Part shown: positions 9,401-15,450 of the stretch, in pieces | Numbering within the stretch: position 1 is the first letter of the stretch | Layout: the number at the start of each line of letters is the position of its first letter | Notes under the pieces: generated by a model | What the model was told of the DNA's origin: nothing | The model's input: only the letters and a program-made list of their open reading frames with translations | The model's database searches: none | Made by a program: the position numbers and the translations under genes | From: W0P28-013 sp051870755 | GTDB taxonomy: Bacteria; Bacteroidota; Bacteroidia; Bacteroidales; Paludibacteraceae | Assembly (NCBI GenBank): GCA_051870755.1 | Contig: JBJECE010000025.1 | Span: 1-47,126, forward strand | Length of the DNA stretch: 47,126 nucleotides | Direction of reading: 5' to 3'

Positions 9401-10286
9401 TGTTTTACCGGGAGGCAGTTACACACTATGGCAATGCAACGATCCGTTGTATCCTGTTTATATCCAACAAGTTACACTCAGTTACAACACCAACGGCGGT
9501 GTTAGCATTTGCGAAGCCACCACCATCGACATCAACACCTCGACAACGGTTTGTGCCGACGACCCCACACGCGACGGCTACAAATTCAACGGTTGGAACA
9601 CGGCACAAGATGGTACCGGCACGGGCTACGCCCCCGGAGCAAGCATCACCCTGAGCGCAAGCGTTACACTCTACGCACAGTGGCTGCCTTACATCAAAGC
9701 CTACTACGACAAGACCAACATCACCTTTGCCGACGATTGCGATGCAAGCGAGAAGTTGGTAGTCAAAGGCGATGTGATAACCCTGTGCAATAAGCCCACT
9801 TCGCCGTTCCGCTACACATTCAAAAATTGGGCCATCAATGGTAATGGGGGATACAATCCGGGTGCCACTTACACCGTATCCGGCGCCGAACTCGAAATTA
9901 AAATCACGCCGGTATGGGACACGCCTATGCACGAATTTATATTCATTAACCAAGGCGCCGGCACCTCGCAAGAGGTAATCATCTCCACCGTCAGCGGCGC
10001 CGAAGGCGCGTACATCACTGCGCCGGCATCGTGCGGCACCGTGCCCACCAACTGCGAAGGCAAAGTGTTTGTCGGCTGGCTGCGCGGCACCTACGATGGC
10101 ACCCTCGATGGTAACGAAGGCGTGAACAACCCCGAACAACTGATAGAAAAAGCCGAAGAGCAACAAGGTAGCACCGGCGGTGTGTTCTTTGCATCGCCCG
10201 GCGAGCGCGTCAAAGTGGCTGACCAATCAGCCGGCGATCCGGAAAACTGGGGCAAATGGTATGCCGTATTTGCCGTACCTGAATAA
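6492..10286 (+). CDS. Large secreted InlB-repeat / fibronectin III surface protein lacking a visible sorting domain
   Basis: 1264 residues from the ATG at 6492, chosen because it opens a clear signal peptide (MNTLKKIGLTCLVAIIGWGT then ATAA); an in-frame TTG at 6462 lies in the repeat arm. Modules: InlB/Listeria-Bacteroides-type repeats at about 358-440 (KRFVGW, RTLYAVYAD), 910-990, 995-1065 (TRDGYKFNGWNTAQDGTGTG, TLYAQW) and 1066-1142; a domain with TYLIGNTDGTYVMGD at about 455-600 matching the one near the start of the first gene; and a fibronectin III-like module at about 606-695 (SVTLSWTAVTGATSYLVEYS). It is exported and probably surface-exposed. It ends WGKWYAVFAVPE with no T9SS C-terminal domain, at a point where its relative continues through FYAVYKYVEE. 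Either the 3' part was lost or it is secreted another way. A strong terminator follows. Confidence 0.85.
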   Translation: MNTLKKIGLTCLVAIIGWGTATAATETITISGMSGGTLTDDSPKTSWTTQGGQSISFTAGEVIFSLANNGNSGHDKAYVYGTVPNTWRITSIIFTGGTPNANFSYTLTIEGTQMATQNNAQFTSVPNLTGPSIVFAISCGTSSGKFTFNKIQIEYTEVSAAPVLTYPDGTTGNNATPYHYDDAIPSSITIMADQILYSGGVALTTTNASGMIEIVDSETNAISGAITLTTVTSNASATTLTLDIDKSKLTNCQTYTLRVVSLPTNSDGVAVAGNNSIWYFSTPTITASDLSITGTKEFLAGSTFDHSDWVITKGGTDITAQCTNFSNPNMTTAGTPDVTFDYAGCTITTTITVKARETYTLTWKNLVTGEADIVTNVTEGNTVGTLPTPATTTITTDCGEKRFVGWTTTEIVGSQDEAPTLVQSSAIPTADRTLYAVYADATGSSGDTWEKITSTAQLEAGKTYLIGNTDGTYVMGDAASSNNNFSQVVATNSDNTITPASGYNAVVLGGTTDAWTLQLAGSDYYLYAASSSSNYLRARAGNDDGNSQWAIAITDGEATVTAQGSNTHNMLRYNTSSKLFSCYTGGQNPVSFYINTGGGTGFITKCTCTALSTPTGLSAADADGSSVTLSWTAVTGATSYLVEYSNDGGTTWSSVECSGTPYKLTGLNKSTTYTWRIVALSNDGTHCVKSTASATSTFTTTSNCAWQINYQPTAGATTWSEANCFSQVGSTEEWQLADFTLPASGCQFWVGPGAWGTYSNTVAFDGNLTFAALQGTTCSKPYPGENAVGTLRIYSNSTVANYYVGFMPTYQIAYGLQGSDWTHLPFAYVSGNTYETALTEAPSGYWDNSNYQFYVGAKNADGGTNWISGKSNTVAMQTMGGLSSTNLGGAKGVYRIYDNSCDLNWYCAFIPYYNIVYYAADNTTVYQTSDYIASDAGAAALAINVLSNGPAKEGYRFIGWSHTAGSATTDVLPGGSYTLWQCNDPLYPVYIQQVTLSYNTNGGVSICEATTIDINTSTTVCADDPTRDGYKFNGWNTAQDGTGTGYAPGASITLSASVTLYAQWLPYIKAYYDKTNITFADDCDASEKLVVKGDVITLCNKPTSPFRYTFKNWAINGNGGYNPGATYTVSGAELEIKITPVWDTPMHEFIFINQGAGTSQEVIISTVSGAEGAYITAPASCGTVPTNCEGKVFVGWLRGTYDGTLDGNEGVNNPEQLIEKAEEQQGSTGGVFFASPGERVKVADQSAGDPENWGKWYAVFAVPE

Positions 10287-10333
10287 GCCAATCATACTTA
10301 TCTATCCATAAATCATAGCATGTATTTTTGGGA

Positions 10334-10368
10334 GTTGCGGGCGCTGCGATAGCGTCCGCAACTTTTTT
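10334..10368 (+). terminator. Rho-independent terminator
   Basis: A perfect 12-base stem (gttgcgggcgct / agcgtccgcaac) with a 5-base loop is followed by six T. It ends the transcript of the 1264-residue protein gene. Confidence 0.9.
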
Positions 10369-10378
10369 CAAAGCCCGC

Positions 10379-10418
10379 CCCCCTGCCTGCGGTAGGCAGG
10401 GAGGGTTTGGGAGGTAGA
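10379..10418. repeat. REP-like palindromic repeat block, copy 2
   Basis: It contains cctgcct-gcggt-aggcagg followed by gagggtttgggaggtaga, the same 3' half as the blocks at 6091-6183 and 43191-43266. Confidence 0.7.
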
Positions 10419-10419
10419 A

Positions 10420-10492
10420 CGAAAATTACGAAAACAACGAGAAATACGAAAACTATGTAAATTACGAAAACTACGTAAATTACGAAAACAAC
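10420..10492. repeat. Degenerate 9-base tandem array
   Basis: Eight consecutive 9-base units: cgaaaatta, cgaaaacaa, cgagaaata, cgaaaacta, tgtaaatta, cgaaaacta, cgtaaatta, cgaaaacaa. Short A-tracts recur every turn of the helix, so the DNA may be intrinsically curved; that part is inference. Confidence 0.75.
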
Positions 10493-10560
10493 CTTGAACC
10501 CCTTAAACATTAAACTTTTGAAACTATTTTGCACTCTTCCACTTTGCACTTTGCACTATT

Positions 10561-10757
10561 TTCAACCCTACCCGGCTGCGCCGTACTCCCTCTACCTTCG
10601 GTAGGCAGGCCTACCTTCGGTAGACAGGCTTAAAAAGGGGAGAGCACGCACTGCACAACATTCGCGCGAAGATTTGCCCTTTTCAAGGGAAATGTCGCGC
10701 AGCGACAAAGGGTTTCTACAACTGCAAAGTTTTTTCGGGCAGGGTTCAAACGAAAAT
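10561..10757 (+). repeat. Long direct repeat, downstream copy
   Basis: This has the same block order as 6230-6390: ttcaaccctac, palindromes of the ctaccttcggtag type (here doubled), ttaaaaaggggagagcacgc, acaacattcgcgc, then ttttttcgggcagggttcaa and the 9-base cgaaaatta array. It is longer than the upstream copy by a second palindrome and by changes in the middle. Confidence 0.75.
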
Positions 10758-10853
10758 TACGAAAGATACGAAAACAACGAAAATTACGAAAACAACCCTG
10801 AAACTCTTAAACCTCTTAAACTTTTGAAACTACAAAAAAATCTTTCAAAAAAT

Positions 10854-10884
10854 TTTGTCAGTCGAAAAAAATGTTGTAATTTTG
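10854..10884 (+). promoter_or_regulatory. Bacteroidetes-type promoter of rplU-rpmA
   Basis: A -33 TTTG (10854-10857) and a -7 TAATTTTG (10877-10884) are separated by 19 bases. The leader to rplU is about 90 bases. Confidence 0.8.
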
Positions 10885-10978
10885 CAGTCCGATTCGTAAA
10901 GAGGCCTCAAGCAGCCCTGCCGACAAGAGTTTCGGCATCTCGCCTCCCGGTCTAACATTAAAACATTACAATCAAGAG

Positions 10979-11293
10979 ATGTATGCAATTGTAGAAATCC
11001 TTGGACAGCAATTCAAGGTAGAAGCCGGACAAAAAGTGTTTGTCCACCGTATGGAAGGAGCCGAACGCGGCTCGAAAGTCGAGTTTGACAAAGTATTGTT
11101 AATCGACAACGAAGGTCAAGTGAAAGTTGGTGCGCCCGCCGTCGAAGGCGCCAAAGTGGTAGCCGAAATCGTATCGCACGTGCGTGGCGAAAAAGTGTTG
11201 GTATTCCACAAACGCCGCCGCAAAGGCTATCGCAAACTGAACGGCCATCGTCAGAACTTCACAGAGATTTTGATTAACGAAATTGTTGCGTAA
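10979..11293 (+). CDS. rplU: 50S ribosomal protein L21
   Basis: 104 residues, the usual length. It starts MYAIVEILGQQFKVEAGQKV and carries the conserved basic segment HKRRRKGYRKLNGHRQ. L21 binds 23S rRNA in the large subunit. rpmA follows after 19 bases, the usual rplU-rpmA pair, and a terminator closes the operon after rpmA. Nothing unusual is seen. Confidence 0.98.
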   Translation: MYAIVEILGQQFKVEAGQKVFVHRMEGAERGSKVEFDKVLLIDNEGQVKVGAPAVEGAKVVAEIVSHVRGEKVLVFHKRRRKGYRKLNGHRQNFTEILINEIVA

Positions 11294-11312
11294 CCCTAAA
11301 AATTAGAAGAAA

Positions 11313-11573
11313 ATGGCACATAAGAAAGGTGTAGGTAGTTCGAAGAACGGTCGTGAGTCGGAAAGCAAGCGACTCGGACTGAAGATATTTGGCGGTCAGT
11401 TCGCCAAAGCAGGCAACATCATCGTTCGCCAACGCGGCACACGCCACAACCCCGGCGAAAACGTCGGCATGGGCAAAGACCACACGCTCTTTGCTTTGGT
11501 TGACGGCATCGTGGTGTTCACCAAAAAACGCGAAAACAAATCGTACGTGTCGATTACGCCCATCGAGGCTTAA
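11313..11573 (+). CDS. rpmA: 50S ribosomal protein L27
   Basis: 86 residues beginning MAHKKGVGSSKNGRESESKR, with the conserved GLKIFGGQ and GTRHNPGENVGMGKDHTLFA segments. The N-terminal tail reaches the peptidyl transferase centre. The N-terminus begins directly with MAHKKG, so there is no cleavable extension of the Firmicutes kind. It is the second gene of the rplU-rpmA operon. Confidence 0.98.
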   Translation: MAHKKGVGSSKNGRESESKRLGLKIFGGQFAKAGNIIVRQRGTRHNPGENVGMGKDHTLFALVDGIVVFTKKRENKSYVSITPIEA

Positions 11574-11595
11574 TCGCGACGATAGTACATACTTG

Positions 11596-11626
11596 AAATC
11601 CCGTTCGAACTGAACGGGATTTTTTG
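11596..11626 (+). terminator. Rho-independent terminator of rplU-rpmA
   Basis: The stem aatcccgttc / gaacgggatt is followed by a T-rich run (tttttgtgttttt). Confidence 0.85.
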
Positions 11627-11656
11627 TGTTTTTGGCGCCCTACCCTGCCTATAGGT

Positions 11657-11995
11657 TCACACACCGAAATCGATGTCGATGTCGTATTTGCCGGCCACAG
11701 GCGGCTCGGGTTGTTCGGATTGTTCGTCGGCAGCATGCACAAACGCCATCACATCTTGCAACGCATCGGCAAACTTGCCAAAATCCTCCTGATAGAGAAA
11801 AATTTTGTGTTTTTCGAACGTCGGCGGCACCCCTTCGCCTTCGGGCGACACTATTTTTTTGCTCTCGGTGATGGCCACAAACAACTCCTGATTGCGGTTG
11901 CGTTTGACGTCGAGATAGTAGATGCGTTTGCCGGCTTTCACGGCGCGCGAAAAGATGATGTCCTGCTCCTGACGGCCTTTGTCCTGATGTTCCAT
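11657..11995 (-). CDS. DUF3276 / PUR-family nucleic acid-binding protein
   Basis: 112 residues from the ATG at 11995 (MEHQDKGRQEQDIIFSRAVK). A longer frame to 12079 runs into the promoter and is not used. The sequence YYLDVKRNRNQELFVAITES and the later KHKIFLYQEDFGKFADAL match the small Bacteroidetes DUF3276 family, which is related to the PUR-alpha single-strand DNA/RNA-binding fold. The C-terminus is acidic (YDIDIDFGV). Its cellular role is not established. It is monocistronic and divergent from the TPP-controlled receptor gene. Confidence 0.9.
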   Translation of the reverse strand: MEHQDKGRQEQDIIFSRAVKAGKRIYYLDVKRNRNQELFVAITESKKIVSPEGEGVPPTFEKHKIFLYQEDFGKFADALQDVMAFVHAADEQSEQPEPPVAGKYDIDIDFGV

Positions 11996-12019
11996 GATGA
12001 AAATGCTACTATTTTGTTG

Positions 12020-12050
12020 CAAAATTCTGCTTTTTTGGCGATTTACACAA
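12020..12050 (-). promoter_or_regulatory. Probable promoter of the DUF3276 gene
   Basis: On the minus strand there is a -33 TTG (12048-12050), a 20-base spacer and a -7 GAATTTTG (12020-12027). The first base differs from TAnnTTTG. Confidence 0.5.
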
Positions 12051-12122
12051 CATTTTCGGGCATAAGATATGAACAACACGCACTTTTTGCCGATTGTGCA
12101 TCACGGTTCGAACATTTTTTTG

Positions 12123-12130
12123 TAACTTTG
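12123..12130 (+). promoter_or_regulatory. -7 promoter element for the TPP riboswitch transcript
   Basis: TAACTTTG lies just upstream of the riboswitch aptamer. No good -33 TTG is seen at the normal distance, only a weak TTCG around 12106. Confidence 0.65.
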
Positions 12131-12136
12131 CAGCCG

Positions 12137-12210
12137 AATTTTGGGGGTGCCCGTTGTGGGCTGAGATTATACCCTTTGAACCTGCGCGGGCAATGCCGCG
12201 AAGGGAAAAA
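12137..12210 (+). ncRNA. TPP (THI-box) riboswitch
   Basis: The aptamer shows the THI-box landmarks in order: GGGGGTGCC (12143-12151), GGGCTGAGA (12158-12166), ACCCTTTGAACCTG (12171-12184), and GGGCAATGCCGCGAAGGGA (12188-12206). The flanking TTTT / AAAA can close P1. It lies about 80 bases before the TonB receptor gene on the same strand. TPP binding is expected to lower expression. Downstream, cctccaa (12244-12250) can pair with ttggagg (12274-12280), which contains the ribosome binding site. Control is therefore probably at translation initiation, though the five T after the stem leave termination possible. Confidence 0.95.
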
Positions 12211-12243
12211 AGCCGCTACCGGCACGCATTTCGTTTCGTGCAC

Positions 12244-12285
12244 CCTCCAAAAGTAACATTGTAACACAAAAAATTGGAGGTTTTT
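12244..12285 (+). promoter_or_regulatory. Expression platform: anti-SD / SD hairpin
   Basis: cctccaa (12244-12250) is exactly complementary to ttggagg (12274-12280). The GGAGG is 7 bases before the ATG at 12288 and is one of very few strong Shine-Dalgarno sequences in this window. The overlapping gcaccc (12240-12245) is also complementary to GGGTGC (12145-12150) in the aptamer, giving a plausible competing pairing. Confidence 0.65.
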
Positions 12286-12287
12286 CT

Positions 12288-14537
12288 ATGAAAAAAGCAT
12301 TTTTACTCTTGTTGCTGGCCGCCCCGCTCACCGCATGGGCGCAAGCCGAAACCGACAGCGTGGTTAGCGTCGGCGAATTGGAAGAGATTGTGGTATCGTC
12401 CACCCGCCTGCAAGGCGCGACACCGCTCACCACACAGCAACTGTCGTCCATCGACCTGCAACAGCAAAACACCGGCGTGAATCTGCCCTATCTGTTGCAA
12501 AGCACGCCATCGCTCGTCGTTACCAGCGACGATGGTTTGGGCGTAGGCTACACCTATTTCCGGGTGCGCGGCACCGACCAAAGCCGCATCAACATGACGA
12601 TAAACGGTGTGCCGCTGAACGACAGCGAATCGCAAACCGTCTTTTGGGTGAACATGACCGACATGGCCTCGTCGATGCAGAGCGTCAATGTGCAACGCGG
12701 TGTCGGCACCTCGACCAACGGCGCTGCGGCATTCGGCGCATCGGTGAACATGCAGACCGACAAAGCGACGCCATCGCCCTTTGCCCGACTGACATTCAAC
12801 GGCGGCATGTACAACACGTTCCGCGAGAGCGCAAAAGTCGGTACCGGCCTGATGGACAACGGATTCGCATTCGACGCGCGGTTTTCGAAAGTGAATAGCG
12901 ACGGCTACCTCGAGCGCGCCACCAGCGACCTCTACTCGTACTACGCATCCGGCGCATGGTATGGCGACAACACCATGGTGAAACTGATGCTGTTTGGCGG
13001 CCACGAAAAAACCTACATGGCTTGGGACGGCGTGGACTACAACACCGCCTACGGCATCGACGGCGCCAACCGCCGCTACAACCCCGCCGGCAGTTACACC
13101 GACGACAACGGCAACACGGCTTACTACGACAATCAGACCGACAACTACGACCAACAACACATGCAACTGCATGTATCACACCAATTTACACCAAATTGGA
13201 CACTCAACGCTGCCCTGCACTACACACACGGCGGCGGCTACTACGAGCAATACAAAGTGAATAAAAAATTAGCCGATTATGGCCTCGAAAACAGCATCGA
13301 CACCGCCGGCAACACCATCAAACGCACCGACCTTGTCAACCAAAAGCACCTCGACAACCACTTCTACGGCGGCGTGGTGGCCGTCGGCTACGAAAACGCC
13401 CACGTGCAAGCCTCGTTGGGCGGCGCCGTAAACAACTATCAGGGCGCGCATTGGGGCAACGTGATTTGGGCGCGCAACTACGACCGTCTGCCACTTGGAC
13501 ACGAGTACTACCGCAACAGCGCCAACAAATTCGACGCCAACGTTTACATCAAAGCAAATTGGCAGATTATCAAAGGATTAAATCTGTACGGCGACTTGCA
13601 ATACCGCCACATCGACTATCGCATCGACGGCATCAACGATGAGGATTTGGCCGAAATTCCGATTCACGAGAAATTCAACTTTTTCAACCCGAAAGCCGGA
13701 CTTTCGTACAGCGACAAAGGACATACGGCCTACTTTAATTTTGCCATCGCCAACCGCGAGCCCAACCGCAAAAACTACACCGAAGCCGGCCCCAACGACG
13801 TACCAACATCCGAACGTTTGTACGACTACGAACTCGGCTACAACTACACGCACCGCATTTTCAACGCCGGCATCAACCTCTACCTGATGGATTACGACAA
13901 CCAACTTGTGCTGACCGGCAAAATCAGCGACACAGGCGCCTACCTCACCAAAAACGTGAAAGACAGTTACCGCACCGGCATCGAAATAGTACTCGGCGTG
14001 CAGCCCTGCGCGTGGTTCCGCTGGGACGGCAATCTGACCTTGAGCCGCAACAAAATCATCAACTTCAGCGATTGGGTGGACGATTGGAACGCCGACTGGG
14101 ACGACCCGCAAGTGGTAGCCAACGGCGGCCAAGTGCTGGTAGAATACGGCACCACCGACATCGCCTACTCGCCCAACATCACGGCAGGCAGCAGTTTTCA
14201 GTTCGACATCAAAGGTTTCCGCGCCATACTGCAAACCAACTACGTCGGGCGCCAATACCTCGACAACACCCAAAACGAAGCCGCCATGCTGAAAGGCTAC
14301 TGCGTGAGCAACCTGCACTTGGCCTACACCGTGCCGATCAAAAAAGTCATCAAAGAGTTGACCTTCTCGGTGCAAATGAACAACCTGTTCGACACCAAAT
14401 ACGCATCGAACGGCGGCGCGTACAGTTACTTCTACAACGACGAAGGACAATTCACCCGCGACCAACAACAATACACACCGTGGTATTACGCGCAAGCCGG
14501 GTTCAACATTCACGGCGGTTTCAGCATCGCATTCTGA
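12288..14537 (+). CDS. TonB-dependent outer-membrane receptor, TPP-regulated (probable thiamin uptake)
   Basis: 749 residues. A signal peptide (MKKAFLLLLLAAPLTAWAQA) is followed by a TonB-box-like/plug start (ELEEIVVSSTRL). The plug domain runs to about 165 and has FRVRGTDQSRINMTINGVPL and SVNVQRGVGTSTNG. A 22-strand-type barrel follows and ends in aromatic Phe (HGGFSIAF). There is no N-terminal carboxypeptidase-like domain of the SusC kind. It should move a scarce ligand into the periplasm using TonB energy. The TPP riboswitch just upstream makes thiamin or a thiamin precursor the likely ligand; TPP-regulated outer-membrane receptors are known from comparative genomics of Bacteroidetes. No inner-membrane thiamin transporter gene is adjacent: the next gene has its own terminator and promoter boundary. 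Confidence 0.93.
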   Translation: MKKAFLLLLLAAPLTAWAQAETDSVVSVGELEEIVVSSTRLQGATPLTTQQLSSIDLQQQNTGVNLPYLLQSTPSLVVTSDDGLGVGYTYFRVRGTDQSRINMTINGVPLNDSESQTVFWVNMTDMASSMQSVNVQRGVGTSTNGAAAFGASVNMQTDKATPSPFARLTFNGGMYNTFRESAKVGTGLMDNGFAFDARFSKVNSDGYLERATSDLYSYYASGAWYGDNTMVKLMLFGGHEKTYMAWDGVDYNTAYGIDGANRRYNPAGSYTDDNGNTAYYDNQTDNYDQQHMQLHVSHQFTPNWTLNAALHYTHGGGYYEQYKVNKKLADYGLENSIDTAGNTIKRTDLVNQKHLDNHFYGGVVAVGYENAHVQASLGGAVNNYQGAHWGNVIWARNYDRLPLGHEYYRNSANKFDANVYIKANWQIIKGLNLYGDLQYRHIDYRIDGINDEDLAEIPIHEKFNFFNPKAGLSYSDKGHTAYFNFAIANREPNRKNYTEAGPNDVPTSERLYDYELGYNYTHRIFNAGINLYLMDYDNQLVLTGKISDTGAYLTKNVKDSYRTGIEIVLGVQPCAWFRWDGNLTLSRNKIINFSDWVDDWNADWDDPQVVANGGQVLVEYGTTDIAYSPNITAGSSFQFDIKGFRAILQTNYVGRQYLDNTQNEAAMLKGYCVSNLHLAYTVPIKKVIKELTFSVQMNNLFDTKYASNGGAYSYFYNDEGQFTRDQQQYTPWYYAQAGFNIHGGFSIAF

Positions 14538-14550
14538 CGACACACCGCAC

Positions 14551-14590
14551 AAAAAAAAGCGTTATTTCGATTCGGAGTAACGCTTTTTTT
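14551..14590 (+). terminator. Rho-independent terminator of the TonB receptor gene
   Basis: The stem agcgtta / taacgct is flanked by A-run and T-run (aaaaaaaa ... ttttttt), so it could work in both directions. Confidence 0.85.
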
Positions 14591-14593
14591 GCG

Positions 14594-14601
14594 TATCTTT
14601 G
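14594..14601 (+). promoter_or_regulatory. -7 element placed 5 bases before a start codon
   Basis: TATCTTTG ends at 14601 and the ATG is at 14607. The transcript should therefore have almost no 5' leader. Confidence 0.65.
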
Positions 14602-14606
14602 CAGCC

Positions 14607-15371
14607 ATGAAACTGACATTTCTCGGCACAGGCACCTCGTGTGGCGTACCGCAGGTTGGCTGCACCTGCCCCGTCTGCACATCGACCGACCCGCGCGACG
14701 ATCGACTGCGCAGTTCGGTACTTGTCGATACGGCACACAACCATCTGCTCATCGACTGCGGCCCCGACTTTCGGCAGCAGATGCGCCGGCAGCCATTCCG
14801 CAAAATCGACGCCATACTGATAACGCACGAGCACTTCGACCACGTCGGCGGCCTCGACGAACTATTGCCATTCTGCGTCTTCGGCCCCATTGACATCTAT
14901 GCCGAACAACGCGTGTGCGACGCACTACGACAGCGACTATCATATCTGTTTCGCGAGCCGATGCCCGGCGGCGGTATTCCACAACTGCAACTACACGAAA
15001 TCGACGAACGTCCATTCGAACTCAATGGCGACACCATCACGCCGATACGCCTGATGCACGGCCGGTTGCCGATTCTCGGATACCGCATTGCCGACACCGC
15101 CTACCTGACCGACGTCCGCACCATTCCCGATGGCGAATTTGCGAAACTGCAACAACTTGACACACTGATACTTGATGCGTTGCGTAATTGGGAGCATCCG
15201 AGCCACGAAACCCTCGACGACGCTCTTGCGCACATCGCCCACCTGCAACCGCGGCAAGCCCTGCTCACACACATCTGCCACCACTTTGGCCGCCACGCCG
15301 ACATCGAGCCCACACTGCCCGAAAACGTCCGCATAGCCTACGATGGACTGCAAATTTGTTGCAACGATTAA
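14607..15371 (+). CDS. MBL-fold metallo-hydrolase (PhnP-like)
   Basis: 254 residues from the ATG at 14607 (MKLTFLGTGTSCGVPQVGC). An upstream in-frame TTG at 14589 lies in the terminator and is rejected. The metal-binding motif THEHFDHVGG is at about 74-83. Further metal ligands are probably the His of LMHGRLP, the Asp of YLTDVRT and the His of LTHICHHFG. The N-terminal CGVPQVGCTCPVC resembles the zinc-binding insertion of PhnP-type phosphodiesterases. The substrate is unknown; a cyclic phosphodiester is possible by family. The gene sits alone between a terminator and the promoter of the sigma-54 activator gene. Confidence 0.88.
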   Translation: MKLTFLGTGTSCGVPQVGCTCPVCTSTDPRDDRLRSSVLVDTAHNHLLIDCGPDFRQQMRRQPFRKIDAILITHEHFDHVGGLDELLPFCVFGPIDIYAEQRVCDALRQRLSYLFREPMPGGGIPQLQLHEIDERPFELNGDTITPIRLMHGRLPILGYRIADTAYLTDVRTIPDGEFAKLQQLDTLILDALRNWEHPSHETLDDALAHIAHLQPRQALLTHICHHFGRHADIEPTLPENVRIAYDGLQICCND

Positions 15372-15390
15372 AAAAATAATGACCAAGGAG

Positions 15391-15421
15391 TTGCAACTCT
15401 CCTATTTTTTATGTAATTTTG
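15391..15421 (+). promoter_or_regulatory. Promoter of the sigma-54 activator - lptE unit
   Basis: A -33 TTG (15391-15393), a 20-base spacer and a -7 TAATTTTG (15414-15421), 29 bases before the start codon. Confidence 0.8.
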
Positions 15422-15450
15422 TCAGTTCAAACTGAAATCTTGTCATATTT

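Larger units (their letters stand above)
10287..10978. repeat. Gene-free composite repeat region upstream of rplU
   Basis: After the terminator comes a REP-like palindrome block (10379-10418). A 9-base array follows at 10420-10492, with about eight units of the cgaaaatta/cgaaaacaa type. Next are an 8-base ttaaactt array (about 10500-10530), the second copy of the long direct repeat (10561-10757), another 9-base array (10750-10795) and another 8-base array (10798-10831). The rplU promoter is at 10854-10884. An open frame at 10674-10955 crosses repeats and promoter and is not believed. Confidence 0.75.

Noticed and set aside
10674..10955. 93-residue frame before rplU
   Set aside because: It is made of repeat units (NENYERYENNENYENN) and runs across the rplU promoter.
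13578..14552. 324-residue antisense frame across the TonB receptor gene
   Set aside because: It mirrors a well-supported receptor gene and has no recognisable domain.
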